A DNA stretch of 64,000 nt from Schistosoma mansoni (taxonomy: Eukaryota > Platyhelminthes > Trematoda > Strigeidida > Schistosomatidae), in assembly GCF_000237925.1 (NCBI RefSeq), contig NC_031502.1:45768215-45832214 (forward strand). The letters are read 5' to 3'. The position numbers were made by a program, and so were the translations under genes. The notes under the pieces are model-generated. The model was not told the origin of the DNA. It searched no databases and worked only from the letters and a program-made list of their open reading frames with translations. Below, piece after piece: positions 43,766 to 55,615 of this stretch (its first letter is position 1; each line of letters opens with the position of its first letter).

Positions 43766-46160
43766 TTTTTCATTCATTCAATACCTTATGAATTAAACAG
43801 TCCATTCAGTAATATTCATTGTAAGCTTATATGTTGTTTAGTTTCGATTAATATAGACAGTGTCCTTTGATAATTCTGGATAAATATGTATTTAAAGAAA
43901 TGAAATGTTGGGTCCCAGTAGGAACACATATTTGTTTCTCATTGTGCTAAAAACTAAAAGTGTAGTCAAGTATTTTGGTAAATTTTGGATGCAAACCTTT
44001 AGAAAACCCTGGAATATTGTTATTCATTAAAGTTAATTAGTAAGTGGTAATTAAAACGCTTATGTGAACACAAATTGATTAAGTGACCTTAACATACCAC
44101 AATATCAAAGGATAAAATTATTACCATCCATTTGTTAATGATGGAGCACACAATTACGTGTACACAAACTGCATAACGAAAAATTCACGTGATTAGTGGT
44201 TGTTTTCTCATGTATAGTAGAAGAATAAATCATCTGTAATTTATTGACTACTCAGCGACGTTAAGCTTTGATTATGGTCGTTGCTGATCGCTAAATAATA
44301 ATAACAAACAACCATTCACAAATATAATGAGTCACTGGGAATGGCTACGATTATGATACAGAATATTGTGAGTTTGAATATCATGGAAAATATCAGTTCT
44401 TTCCAAACTTCAGATGCTGACGAGTGACAATCATCTAAATATCTTGAAGTTTATGAAAAACTGTATGAAAAGGTTGCTAACAAAAAAAAACTTCAGAATT
44501 GACAAACAATCATTCGTTTGAAGAAAATTTGTTTTCGTTCACAATTGAAAGCTAAATAACATTATTGTTCATATAAAACGATTGTTGGTTTCCGATTAAC
44601 TAACTGTCACTTTACCGATAGACTGATTGTTATGTGTTGATTGACATCTGACAATGGTTTAATAATTTAAACACTAAGCTTTCATTCAATAAGTTACAGT
44701 TTATAACACCGCAATCTACCTCAATTTAATGGGACAGTTGAGTGGAATCACCAGCACTGTGACAAAACATTTCACGTCACGTACTATACATAAATCTATA
44801 TTTTCTTTTCCGATTACTTCTATAGTCCTTATTGTTGTCCACTTATAAACAGAATAAAATTAGATGATGTAACAACTACCTGAAACAAGATTTATTATTT
44901 TTAAAAGAAACTTTTATTCAACGTCGTATGATTGAACATGGATTCACAAAAAAACCCACTTCAGTTTTTTTTGTTTTCCGAATGACCTCTATGAACAATC
45001 TGTCATTATAACACAATATATACTGACTACTAACTTGAAACTGCTTTTACAAACCAAAGTTTGGAATAAACTGTAGTACACTGACTATTCTAAGCTAAGT
45101 AAATGAATTAAAAAACATCCTTTTGTTTCAACTTATCATAAAAGGAAATCACATTCAGGGATTCACAAACTTGTATCAATAATTTACATTATTTATATGG
45201 ATATCATTGATTTGTGATTTCCGTAATGAACTTGTTTATTTATTTCTTTAACATTTAAATGATCAACAACCAGAAAAAACATCAACTTTTTAAGTTTTCA
45301 TATGCTAATCACTTAATTCATTCTTTCATTTTTTTGTGTGTGTTTCAATTACCTTTCAGATTGGAATGTAATCAAACATAACTACTATAAAGATAAGTAT
45401 CTTTTTTGTTTAAATAAACGAATCTAGTTATTATTGAATGACCTTCAGTAAACATTATAGAAAATTTTATTTGTATCTTGTTCTTTTTCTTCTGTCGTAG
45501 TTTCTTACTTTCCTAATTAAAACACGAGCTGTTGTCATAGAGTTTCTGTGGTAACCTGAACAATGAGGTAAATTATTCAGTATACATATATATATTCAAA
45601 CCTAAAAAATAGTTAATTTATCTAGAGCAATATGTAAACACCCATTTCATGAAGTTTATGATTATTATACTTGCATATGATCAGTTACTTGGATTCATTC
45701 CAGATGTATGACTTACCAGTACTTTTAAATATAGAAATCATAATACATTTATAATGAATCAATTTGTAAAATATTGATTTTCTGACTATTTATGACTTGT
45801 GCGAGGTCACCTCTTCAAAGAATAATTAACTTCAGAAACTCTTTTTTATTTATTACTTTATTATAAATACGGTATTATTTCATCACTGTGAACATTCTAC
45901 TCAATATTCAATTTATTTGAAATTATCATAGTAAATCTTGGTAGTGGTACTCCCCAAGAATTTATTATTATCATTATTCTCAAGAAAACTTTGACGTTTG
46001 TTTTATAGTAAAGTCTGTAAGGAATTCACAGTCAGTGGTTGAATATTCTGTCTTATATTGTGATTTTTCAGTACAACATTTATCATCATGTTTCTTATTG
46101 TTATATAATTTGGTTAAATTTATTCACTGTTTAATATTAGTAATGGAGGTTAGTAAAGAT
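43766..46160. other. gene desert, nothing recognised
   Basis: Strongly AT-rich with T- and A-runs. No open frame of interest, RNA gene or repeat copy recognised. Confidence 0.45.
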
Positions 46161-46164
46161 TGCT

Positions 46165-46510
46165 CAATACTCATAATTACGCCACTAACTGACCTTAGTT
46201 AGATAACCGTTTAAAATCAAGAAACTCAGCACAACTATTTCGTTCTAGTATAGAACTCTTTAGCAGTGCAGACCCACGAACCGAGCAGGGATTCAACCAA
46301 TCCACTACATTCTCGCGCGTAAACACAACGTGTAGATTAGTGAGTCAGCATCTAAGGGTATACTTGCCTATTTTCAACTAATTATAAGTCTTACGCGATC
46401 ATCGTCCATTGTCTTAGTCTCACAGACGATGTGGTTGAGTTCTCACCAAAACTCCAGGAATTAGATTTTGAAGTTAGCTACTGGTGGTCACGCGAGTTTT
46501 AAGCATACAG
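46165..46510. mobile_element. family 3 hammerhead-like foldback element, degenerate
   Basis: The arm CTAACTGACCTTAGTTAGATAAC matches the right end of 50405-50745 in inverse. A minus-strand hammerhead-like segment (about 46272-46218) reads CTAAAGAG-TTCT..AGAA-CGAAA, keeping stem II but with G5 of CTGANGAG changed. A tRNA-like B-box (GGTTGAATCCC, minus strand) follows at 46290. Confidence 0.5.
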
Positions 46511-46752
46511 TGTCTGTGGAAATTATCTAAAAACAGATAAAATCAGTACTTTTTAGTATTAGTAATCGGTGCAATTGGAAAGTGAATAAAACACACTACG
46601 AGTTGACTTGAAATGAAGAACGCAAACAGTTGCTTTTCCATTAAAAATTCTAGGATACTCTGGTTTCTGTTATGTATGAGCTATAAATGAAGATTGATAA
46701 AACAACTTCAACAGAAGAAAATGATTCGATTGGATCCTAGATATTTATAGTG

Positions 46753-47035
46753 CGGGGTTGTGGAGATTTTTAATTTTTTGATTGAGATGATAAATCAATT
46801 AATGTTAGACCATCATTGAAAACATAGAAGCTCTGGAAGGCCGTTTCGTCCTAGTGTGGGACTCCTGAGTAGTGCGCATCCACTATTCTACTCGTGTGAT
46901 CCGAATCCAGAAACTCCCATCTTGCACGCGAACGCCTTACCTCTAGACCACTGAGCCGGTGTCCAGTGCTTCTAGGTTTTCAATCGTGGTCTAACATCAA
47001 TTGATTTATGATCTCAATCAAAAACATTTATAGTG
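46753..47035. mobile_element. family 2 hammerhead foldback element
   Basis: Arms GACCATCATTGAAAACATAGAAGC and GCTTCTAGGTTTTCAATCGTGGTC are inverted copies. A minus-strand hammerhead (46878-46834) reads CTCAGGAG-TCCCACACTAGGA-CGAAAC, with G5 of the first core box changed to C, so it is predicted inactive. Next on the minus strand, upstream of it, is a tRNA-like block with A-box-like GTGGTCTAGAGGTAAGG. The left terminus is GGGGTTGTGGAGATT. The right-hand ribozyme seen at 54083 is absent here. Confidence 0.75.
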
Positions 47036-49878
47036 GTTAGTCGATTTATATTTGGGTACAATAACAAATAAATTAGGCTCGATAAACTGTCGAATGGAAA
47101 AAAGTTGAAGACAAAGTTTATACATAGTTATTCGGTTTGAAATATTACTACACTTAAATAAATATTATTATTAGTGAACCTTTAAAGTGAGTTTCAACAA
47201 AATACTAATGATAAGAAGATCCTCAACCCAGGACAAAATGATCACCCAGTTCTCCAGTCTTTGTGAATTCATTATAAAAATAATATTCAAAAACATTTTG
47301 TGTTAAAAAACTTGCTCAGTCTGAGACTCTTCTGAATAATATACCAACACTTCCAGATAAAAATAAAATCAAAACCTTTATGTTTCACGGTAGATTCACT
47401 ATATTAAAACCAATCAGTTGGAGTCAGATTTATAACTTCACACAACCTAGAATAGAGAACAATCATATTATGTCATCAATGATATCTAGCTCATTTTGAT
47501 ATTGTTGAACTGCGTCAACTTTTTCTACATTACTAAAAAATCAGGAACCAATAAATCATAAAGATGGTTATAGTGTAAGTAATTTTTATTTAAAAAAGAA
47601 GTATTTTCTGTATATATATACAACCATGCAACGTGAAACGAATCTGTCATACATGTGTATATTTATAGACCTTCAGAACAAGAGTTTTATTTCTCATAAA
47701 TTACATTATTTGAACTACGTTGAAAATAATACATTCAGAATAAACAAAGAAATATCTACTTGCTTTCTTGCAACATACCTCCTGTAAAAAACATCAGTGT
47801 TTATTAACCTAATAGCATATATATGTATATATATATATATCTTGAATGCTGATGGGAGAAGAGTAAATTCTTAATACATTTCTAATCATGGTTATTCTAA
47901 TTTAATTATAAAGTTAAATCTAATAAATAAACTCATTCTTTCATTCTATAATCCTACATTAGAAGTATTGTATATATAATTCAATCATATTACTAATAAA
48001 AGTTCATCAGTATTAAAGATTTATGCAAATTTTCTCTTAACAAATCCACCAATAGTATCTATCATTAATTACATTAATCAGTTATTTTTGGACGAAATAT
48101 TAATCCTAAATATTATTTACTGATTATGAATATAGTAAACCACTAATATGTTGTCAATCAACGTAATTCTTAGATCAAAATTAAACTATAGTTCAACGGA
48201 TCAATAAAGCTGTTGTACTTAATTTCAATATATTTTAGTTTGAAATTTCTTTTTAAGAAAAAAGAGAAACGTGTTATTCAGTTTACAATGAACAAATTGA
48301 TAAGAAAAAGCATTTGCAACTAAACAAAAGCCTTTTTTCTGGAAACTTGTGAAACAAACAGATTAAGAAGTATATAAGTTATTGCATAAAAAAGCAATAA
48401 ATCTGATTCTTTTCATTATGTAACATAGATGGAATTGGATGTATTTTTTCAGAAATGGCAAATCAATCTCGACTGTAATTTGTCAATTAAGCTTTATTGT
48501 CATTAATTTGACCAATAATAAGTAAATTAAAGATACATTTAGATAAGTTTGACTTATTATTGTTAAAAATGATCAAGATTTAGTTTGGTCAAATCGATTT
48601 TGATGAGTTAGTTATTATTATTATTACTACTATTTAGGAAGTCAAATGGTAATAATGATCAAAACTGGAAAGAATTTAGTTTGTTTATATTGTGAATATT
48701 TTATTTTAGAATAAAATAAATGAATAATGTAGGTTCGGATACTACTAAGGGGATAGAAAAACATAGGTAGATATATTCACTAGTTAACAATTAAAAAACG
48801 ATTCATAGTGTTAAGTGAAAAAAAGGTCATGAATTGAATATTCAGGCTCCCATACCATACCATTTCATAAGAAAAAACCCAGATTAGATTCGTTTTTAAA
48901 CTCGAAAATTGTATTTACACTTTGAATACTATCAAACGACATATTAACCCTGTAAATCTGAAACAAAAGTTAAGTTTCTTCTGGTTAGCAGTAAATTGTC
49001 TAAAATACGATGGAATAACTGGGAAAAGTATAATATAGGAAAGGGCTTAAAACAATAGTGATAAAGTTTCATACAACTCCTAGCCAATCAGAATACAACA
49101 CCTGAATGTGAATAATTCATGGAAAAGAAATGACTATTGCAAATGTATACATATTTTACACAATTGGTAGATCTGTTAACGTCTTCTACAAGTTATTCTA
49201 CCTGTGGGTCAAGAAAAACGGACAAATAAGTTCGTCCTAATGAATGCAGATTTTCAGTCTTCTCTGATATATCAAAGAGCTAAATAGGTTGTAACGAGTC
49301 TCTACAATGTTTATAGACACGGTAAGTTATCAACTATAATGTGAAACTGCTTTGTTGCCATAATGATGGATAAATTTTGCACAAAAATCGAATATATGTT
49401 ACTTGAGTAATTTGTCTATAATATATGGTGCCATCAGGTTACAGTTTGTTCCTGGACTATAGGTTTAAAGTTAGGATTTGTCTGTCATACGCAATCTGTA
49501 CAGGCAGAATTAAGGATATGATACGTTGAACATTATTATTTCTGTTTTATGGTGACAAAAAAAGTTTCATCATCGTTTTAAACGTTTTGAGATGTATACA
49601 TATGTATTTGTACAACTTTTACTATAAATGTGATTTTGTTTGATTCTTTAACTCTAGCTAATATAATTATGACATCATCTACGTTAAAGTACTTAGTTCG
49701 AGGCGACTTCTTACTCTTATTAAACAGTCTCAATCAACAAGAGTGACACAAATGAAACGACGAATGTCTAAAGGACATTAAAGTATTGTATTCGATAAAA
49801 GTTACACGTATTTAGAACCGGATTTCATATAGATAGCTTCCAAATATATATATGTATATATATATATGTATATATATG

Positions 49879-49914
<36 letters not shown>

Positions 49915-50400
49915 TGAATAGAATCTTCCTCCTCATTATTTCCGTTGTGGACTCTAAAAGTTGAAGATCATTATAACAGCTACTGTTGTCGTAGCGCCAT
50001 TACTTTGTGATGATAATTATATATTGTACTAAAAATATAATATTGAATAAAGCTAACAATAGTAATAACAATTAGTTCACAAGGTACTGATATGGGTCAG
50101 ATACAAAACCACCTTTTTTATAGGAAAGGATTCAATTAATTATGGTGTTACTTGCAATGGGTTAACTTCAGCCTCTTTCTACTTGCAGTACTAAACCGAG
50201 TAGATCTGAATATTTCCTTAAGTTTTGGTGGATATCGTTCCTTACTGTGATGGAAGCATTGGTTAACTGAATTTTAACCAGCTGACAGTCATTTGCTAGA
50301 CTAACTCATATTCAGAGATTTCCCCAATTACAGACTTAGAGATTGATCATTATTGTCTACAATCTTTATACAGTCCTGTATATCATAAGAGCTATTGGTA
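47036..50400. other. gene desert with microsatellites
   Basis: AT-rich. Short TATA-type tracts at 47599-47616 and 47818-47840 and a longer one at 49844-49916. No gene or mobile element recognised. Confidence 0.45.
49844..49916. repeat. imperfect (AT)n/(ATGT)n microsatellite
   Basis: Runs of ATATAT interrupted by GTATAT and CATATA units over about 70 bp. Confidence 0.95.
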
Positions 50401-50404
50401 ATCA

Positions 50405-50745
50405 AAATAAATTCCATAGTTTACATCACCGACTGACCTTAGACAATCTTTTTTTAATCAGAAATCACTGGGTAATTGTTTCTTCTTAGTATGAGATATC
50501 TCACCAGTAAGCATTCGCGAACTCGCAGTGATGTAAACTATAGACTTCAGCGATCCTCATTAAACCCCCATGTTGATCTTGAGGTTAAGCACTCTATATG
50601 AGACCTCAGTCTCCTGGGTTCTATCCGAGACGGCTTCACAAATGTGTATCCCTGAAAAGTTTCATACAAAAACGAGATGCCTATTCAGAACTTCCTGGTG
50701 ACCAGTGGTTATCTAACTAAAGTCAATTAATGGTGGAAACTAAAA
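50405..50745. mobile_element. family 3 hammerhead-like foldback element, degenerate
   Basis: Ends are inverted: ATCACCGACTGACCTTAG on the left and TAACTAAAGTCAATTAATGG on the right. On the + strand a tRNA-like block (A-box-like ATCTTGAGGTTAAGCAC, B-box-like GGGTTCTATCC) lies at 50576-50630, followed by a decayed hammerhead-like CTGAAAAG..CGAGA at 50651-50690. Same order of parts as families 1 and 2. Confidence 0.5.
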
Positions 50746-51044
50746 TTTGTCAATAACAACAAGTTCGGTTACGGTTTAAAAACGAACGAATTTCACAGAT
50801 GTTTGTGTACAGTTATAAGGTGGTAGTTAAATCTTTTTGAATCAATAATTACATTACAACAACTCATTTAATTTTAGATGTGCAACGAAACACCAAATAA
50901 AGTCAATCATAATGCTCAGTCAGTCAGGTTAATAGTCACACTACTTTTGATCAGAACTAAGGACTAGAAAAAAAATGATAATAAGTGTTATCCAATTCAT
51001 CTGTTAGTAACATAATAATTGACATTTTTCTGGTTAGCGTTTTT

Positions 51045-51165
51045 TAGCTAGTTGGTTTTTCTACGGGATGGGGTCGCTAGCCCCAAGCCCAACCCTCCTC
51101 CTCTACCCGGGCTTGGGACCGGCAGTAACTCTACAAGAGCTACAGGCGGAGTTAACATAATAATT
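51045..51165. repeat. GC-rich structured island, probable repeat fragment
   Basis: Abrupt GC-rich stretch in the desert: GGGATGGGGTCGCTAGCCCC is itself a hairpin, and CCAAGCCC at 51092 pairs with GGGCTTGG at 51109. It ends near CAGGCGGAGTT. It could be the 3' UTR of a LINE or part of another structured retroelement; the family is not identified. Confidence 0.5.
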
Positions 51166-52144
51166 GGTAATTTATAAAAAAAACTAAATTAATAAAACTG
51201 CTATAACATATCACCTTGTTTCTTATCAAGTTGAAGCATTCCTTTTAATGATGATGATAATCATAAATATTGAAAATTAATCAGTTAATCTAGTTTAATT
51301 GGTAACAAGTTTTGATGAGGGCAATTTACTTTCTATAAGTAAACACCCATTGGTCAATAATTTCTACTCTTATTTCTCCAATATTTGTACTATAATTATT
51401 ATTATTACTTTCGATTACTTTTATTATACAACAGTTTATTTTAGGGACACTAAATAAATTTGTATTGATTGGACAATTTTAATAGACAATTGAATAAATC
51501 ATCTACTGACTGACTTTTCTTTGCAAACTATATATATATTGATTATTAAAATAGAAAAGGTCATAAGAAAGAAAAAGATGTTCTCCTAGTTTATTGGTTC
51601 ATTAATGTGTTCACTTTTTATTCATAATTATTGCTAATAGGTACTGATTTAATAATTTAGTGAACTTCGGAGAACATTGAACGATGGTGTTCATTTAGTA
51701 TCGTAATACTAAAGACTTTCAACGTGAAACAAATTAGTCATTCAATTCTATGACTAATGTAACTTTATAGGATTATAACTAATGATAAACTTTCTCTATC
51801 TAGTGACTGGAATTCTGCATGTATCTATTTGGCTAAGTCATTAAAATATATACATAACACAATTTATAAATATTATTTCTACAAGATTCAAACTAGACTC
51901 TGATATATATAACTCAAAGAGTACTATTGACTATGTACCTTTAAAAAAGTTCTGTTGGACTGATCATTAGATAAATATATCACAATTTGTAGTGTTTACT
52001 TAATTTGATATAGGTTAACACTAAATAAACTCTTTTTTAAAGAATAAAATTGTCATGAAGACAATATTATTATGTGTACCTAATGAATTTTCCTTTTTCA
52101 GTTAATTTACTGGGAAATTTTTCCACTTTATACAATAGTATTGT

Positions 52145-52445
52145 AGTGAAAGAGAACACGGGAGGGGACAACCGAACGTATTTAAGCACAAATTACAAAC
52201 TGTCTTACTAAAATCTGATAACCATACAGCAAACAATTAATTTTGCAAAATAACAATCGATTGTCTCAACCTTCACTGTTTCTTCCGTAAATATCAATCC
52301 ATCTTCTCTAATTTCATTTTTTATGCATTTTCCTACCAACTGCGATTCATTTCAGTTTTTTTCCTTATCGGTCTTCTGCCAAAATACATTCTATGTCTGA
52401 TCACCACCATGTACTACTTATGAGGATATAAGTAGCCCACACCAC
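52145..52445 (+). repeat. dispersed repeat shared with 59785-60070
   Basis: Shared in order: GGACAA(C/T)CGAA(C/T)GTATTT, CAAA..ATCTTG/CTTACTAAAATCTG, ACCA(T/A)ACAG, a CTTC(A/G)CTGTTTCTT block, CTTCTGCCAAAATA-like text, and TACTACTTATG..GATAT(A/G)AGTAGC. No coding potential. Family not identified. Confidence 0.6.
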
Positions 52446-52854
52446 AGTATTAGTTATTAGTCAGTATATCATTTTACTTATTCGTATTGAGATATTTGAT
52501 TTCATGTGAAATTGGCTATGACTTTCGCAAATAGTTTGGGCTTTTAGAACACTTCATTCAGTATTCAGAGTGCAGTTAGTAATAATTACATTTTTCCTAC
52601 TTTACTAGCATTTCACATAGTAGTTTTAATTTTACATAAAATGTTAGGAGTACAATTGGTAACATAAGGACAGATTTTGATATAAAATAAAATTGTTTAT
52701 ACAATTGATAACTACTCATCAAGCTGAATTTCCTGAACTATCATAGTAATTCAGTGTTTATGTACTTAACTTTATAGTCAAGTCATTTATTTATTTATTA
52801 GAAAATAGACAAAACTGAGTTAGTAAATTGATCTTAGCCATAGGAATATGATAG

Positions 52855-52930
52855 TAGGCCCCCCTTGAGAAGAGTGCTTCATCCAATTACGGTACAACTA
52901 CCGGGGTGGGATAGTTGTTTTTGCACTGCT
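52855..52930. other. short GC-rich patch
   Basis: GGCCCCCCTTGAGAAGAG and ACTACCGGGGTGGGATAG stand out from the AT-rich flanks. Probably a repeat fragment; nothing more can be said. Confidence 0.3.
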
Positions 52931-53931
52931 TACGCAGAACCATTACATAACACTCTCATTCGGTTTTTTTTAAATCTTATTGTCATGTTTTATTATATGA
53001 AAGTCAATAGATAGTTAACAAATATAAGCCTAAAATAGTGATCATTGTGACGAAAGTTCGAATGAAAGATTGACTTGATTCGTATCGAATGGTTGATCTA
53101 TTCATTTTTTTACAAAAATTATGTTCATACTTAACATGCTTTGAAAACACAAACGTTCACATTTAACGTTAACTTTTATCAGTCTTCTGTTGAACAGATT
53201 GTATGTAAGAATCTTTGACCTTGAATAGTCATTGAGATACATCGAATTTATTTTGACTTAGTGGATTACGAGTAAGATATTATTTTTGATAAAAGTTTAT
53301 CTTAAACATCATCAAGTTCCCTAATCACAGATAAGAAAAAGTTATAACTGCTCAAAACGGAAGAATAAACGATTTTTCGCTTCTTTCTTTCTACACACAC
53401 ACTTATCTGAAAAATATCTATTACTTCAAGTAGAAAATATCACTTGTCATGTTAGAGAAGTCCAGTCTTATCTATTGACTTATATTAATAGCTGCGGTTG
53501 AATGGTATATAAAATGATTTCTTTCACTATTAATGACAGTTTCTAAACAGATATATTTAAATATATAAGTTAATCGGGTTAATTTGAGGTAACTAAAAGT
53601 CACATTAACTGGTAGATTCAATGCTTTTCAAATATATCAATATTTCTATTAAGTTAATCCACTTGGTTTAAATTCAATAACCTACACAAAAAAATGAGAT
53701 AATAAATCTCTGACTATTTTATTTGGAAGATAGAAGTATCATAACAAAAGTTCATGTTGATAATATAGGTTAAATGAACTAATTTTAGCTCCAAACTTAA
53801 TATTCATTAAGAGGAATATAATACACGAATGATTAAGAATATAACCAGAAGGGATTTTGTTGAGATTTCAGTATTTTCATAGTTGAAATCATGAGTCAAT
53901 TGAAGCTAGACCACCAAGGGAAACTTGGAAG

Positions 53932-53978
53932 CAATGGATGGCAGTTTCGTCCTATTGTGGGACTCCTCAGCAATGAGC
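53932..53978 (-). ncRNA. hammerhead ribozyme, left, minus strand
   Basis: Minus strand: CTGAGGAG, TCCC..GGGA-type stem II with ACAAT loop, CGAAA, then a CTGCCATC segment and stem I. Both core boxes are intact. The cleavage triplet is ATC (a permitted NUH). Stem I CATTG/CATTG has one central mismatch, and stem III is weak, so activity is doubtful. Confidence 0.65.
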
Positions 53979-54082
53979 ATTCACGATTCCGCCTCGCGAG
54001 ATTCGAACCCAAAATCTATCAGTCTCACACCAGAGCACTTAGCCGATAGACCACTGAGCCGGCATCCGATGGTGTTAATGTC

Positions 54083-54128
54083 GCATTGCTGAGGAGTTCC
54101 ACAATGGGACGAAACGGTCGTCCAGTGC
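54083..54128 (+). ncRNA. hammerhead ribozyme, right, + strand, complete core
   Basis: GCATTG-CTGAGGAG-TTCC(ACAAT)GGGA-CGAAA-CGGTCGTC-CAGTGC. Core boxes complete, cleavage triplet GTC, stem I GCATTG/CAGTGC fully paired with one wobble, stem II GTTCC/GGGAC paired with one wobble, and stem III very short (AC/GT). By sequence this is the best candidate for an active ribozyme in the window. Confidence 0.8.
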
Positions 54129-54199
54129 TTCTAGGTTTTCCTTGGTGGTGTAGCTTCAACTGACTCATGAAATCAACCATGAAAATATTGAGAATATAT

Positions 54200-55400
54200 T
54201 TATTTTAATAAAAATTTATTCAAACTAGAGGAAATTCCTAGATTTTTTTAAAAATGAACAAATCTAATTCTAGTATCTATACTAGTAGTGGTTTTTCGTT
54301 TTTAAAAATCATAGGATGTTTCTCATCCATTTAGCTTAAATTAGAATAAAAATGAGAAATTAATAGGCTGTTATTCAATCAAATTATTTTTTTTAATAAT
54401 TTAGATCATTGTTTGTTACTTCGTATAAAGGATGGTTATTCGAAAGATGGTTATATCAATTTGTTTTATAATGTCAAAAAGTTATGACTTTGAATTCAAT
54501 GATCAATCCCACCTTGACATGTTAATAAGTAAGATGTTATTGATTTTTAATATTGAATTAAAATTTCGTAACTAAACAAAAAAAAAGTACCCAAAAATGA
54601 AGAATATTTAAGCGAAAAATTGTTTTCAATAACTTCATCATGAGGATCTACAGTTATAAGTCCATAATTATAATATTTTACAAAGGCCAAAACAATAGTT
54701 CGCTGAAATATTCTTCATTTTTGAATATTCTATGAGGATCTTTTAACTACTGAAGAAAAATAATAAAATTACAGCATGTTTCACTTTTATGTGAAGGTAA
54801 CTTTCAAAATTTCCATTTTGAATACTAAAGATGATAAAATGAACATTTAAGCAATTAATAAAGAAATTCGTCAAATATTTAAGTAGTATATATATACTTA
54901 TATCATATTAGTTTACTTTCAAAAGAATAATTTAAACAAAATTCAGGTCATTATGCTTATATAAAAAAAACAATCATTAATCAAGGTGAACAGGATATTG
55001 TTATTTTATTTGTTAAATGATTGTTTTGTATAATTTATAATGTCACGATAATATGAGGTAAGATTTACAATTGAGGCATGATAATATGAATAAGAAAGTA
55101 AAAGATTAAATGAATCAAATTAAATAATCGTTTCAAAATTAATGATGCGAAAAAAGAAACAAAATTGAAGATCTTATTTAATTGTATTTGTTTATTATTT
55201 CAGGTTATTATAATCATTAACTACTTAGTTGTTTTGAATTTTGATGAATGGTTAACGAGTTCAAATTAGAACATATATATATACACTTATGATTAGGATT
55301 TCAGAAAGATAATCTTTCTTAGCGGTTAAATCTGTTAACTGTTAATTTACAGATAATTTTTCTTTGATTAATAATGAACAAACAGTAACGTTGTAAGAAC
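54200..55400. other. gene desert, nothing recognised
   Basis: Strongly AT-rich with A-runs and T-runs; no coding or repeat copy recognised. Confidence 0.45.
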
Positions 55401-55454
55401 AATGTCAAGAAAAACAGTGACAGTCTGTCTGAAGAAACTTTTTTCTTCTCGTCA

Positions 55455-55520
55455 AAGTATTACATACATCTAGTTGACGAGTCCTAAACAAAACGAAACG
55501 TTCCCCGTGGATCCCACTGC
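55455..55520 (+). ncRNA. decayed hammerhead remnant
   Basis: TACATCTAG-TTGACGAG-TCCTAAACAAAA-CGAAAC-GTTCCCCGTGGATCCCACTGC follows the SM-alpha ribozyme order, including the downstream GGATCCCACTGC. C3 of the first core box is T, and stem II is not paired, so it is a relic. Confidence 0.5.
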
Positions 55521-55615
55521 TTGACATATTCCATTGATTCTATATTACGAACACCATTTTACTACTGTAACGCTTACTGTAGCCCACGAAAGTATGGGTG
55601 GATCGTATAAACACC

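Larger units (their letters stand above)
53846..54195. mobile_element. family 2 foldback element with hammerhead ribozymes on both strands
   Basis: Near-palindrome. The left arm starts GATTTTGTTGAGATTT and continues CATGAGTCAATTGAAGCTAG, ACCACCAAGG; the right arm is the inverse (CCTTGGTGGT, AGCTTCAACTGACTCATG, ATTTTC..AATATT). Inside the arms sits a hammerhead on the minus strand (53932-53978) and one on the + strand (54083-54128), both pointing outward. Between them, minus strand, is a tRNA-like block (A-box-like GTGGTCTATCGGCTAAG at about 54040, B-box-like GGGTTCGAATC at about 54005). It is the most complete member of this family in the window. Confidence 0.82.

Noticed and set aside
54000-54060. 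tRNA-like sequences with A and B boxes (here, and at 8465-8540, 40315-40400, 55838-55915)
   Set aside because: They lie inside repeat elements and lack a foldable cloverleaf with normal stems, so they are internal Pol III-like promoter blocks and not tRNA genes.
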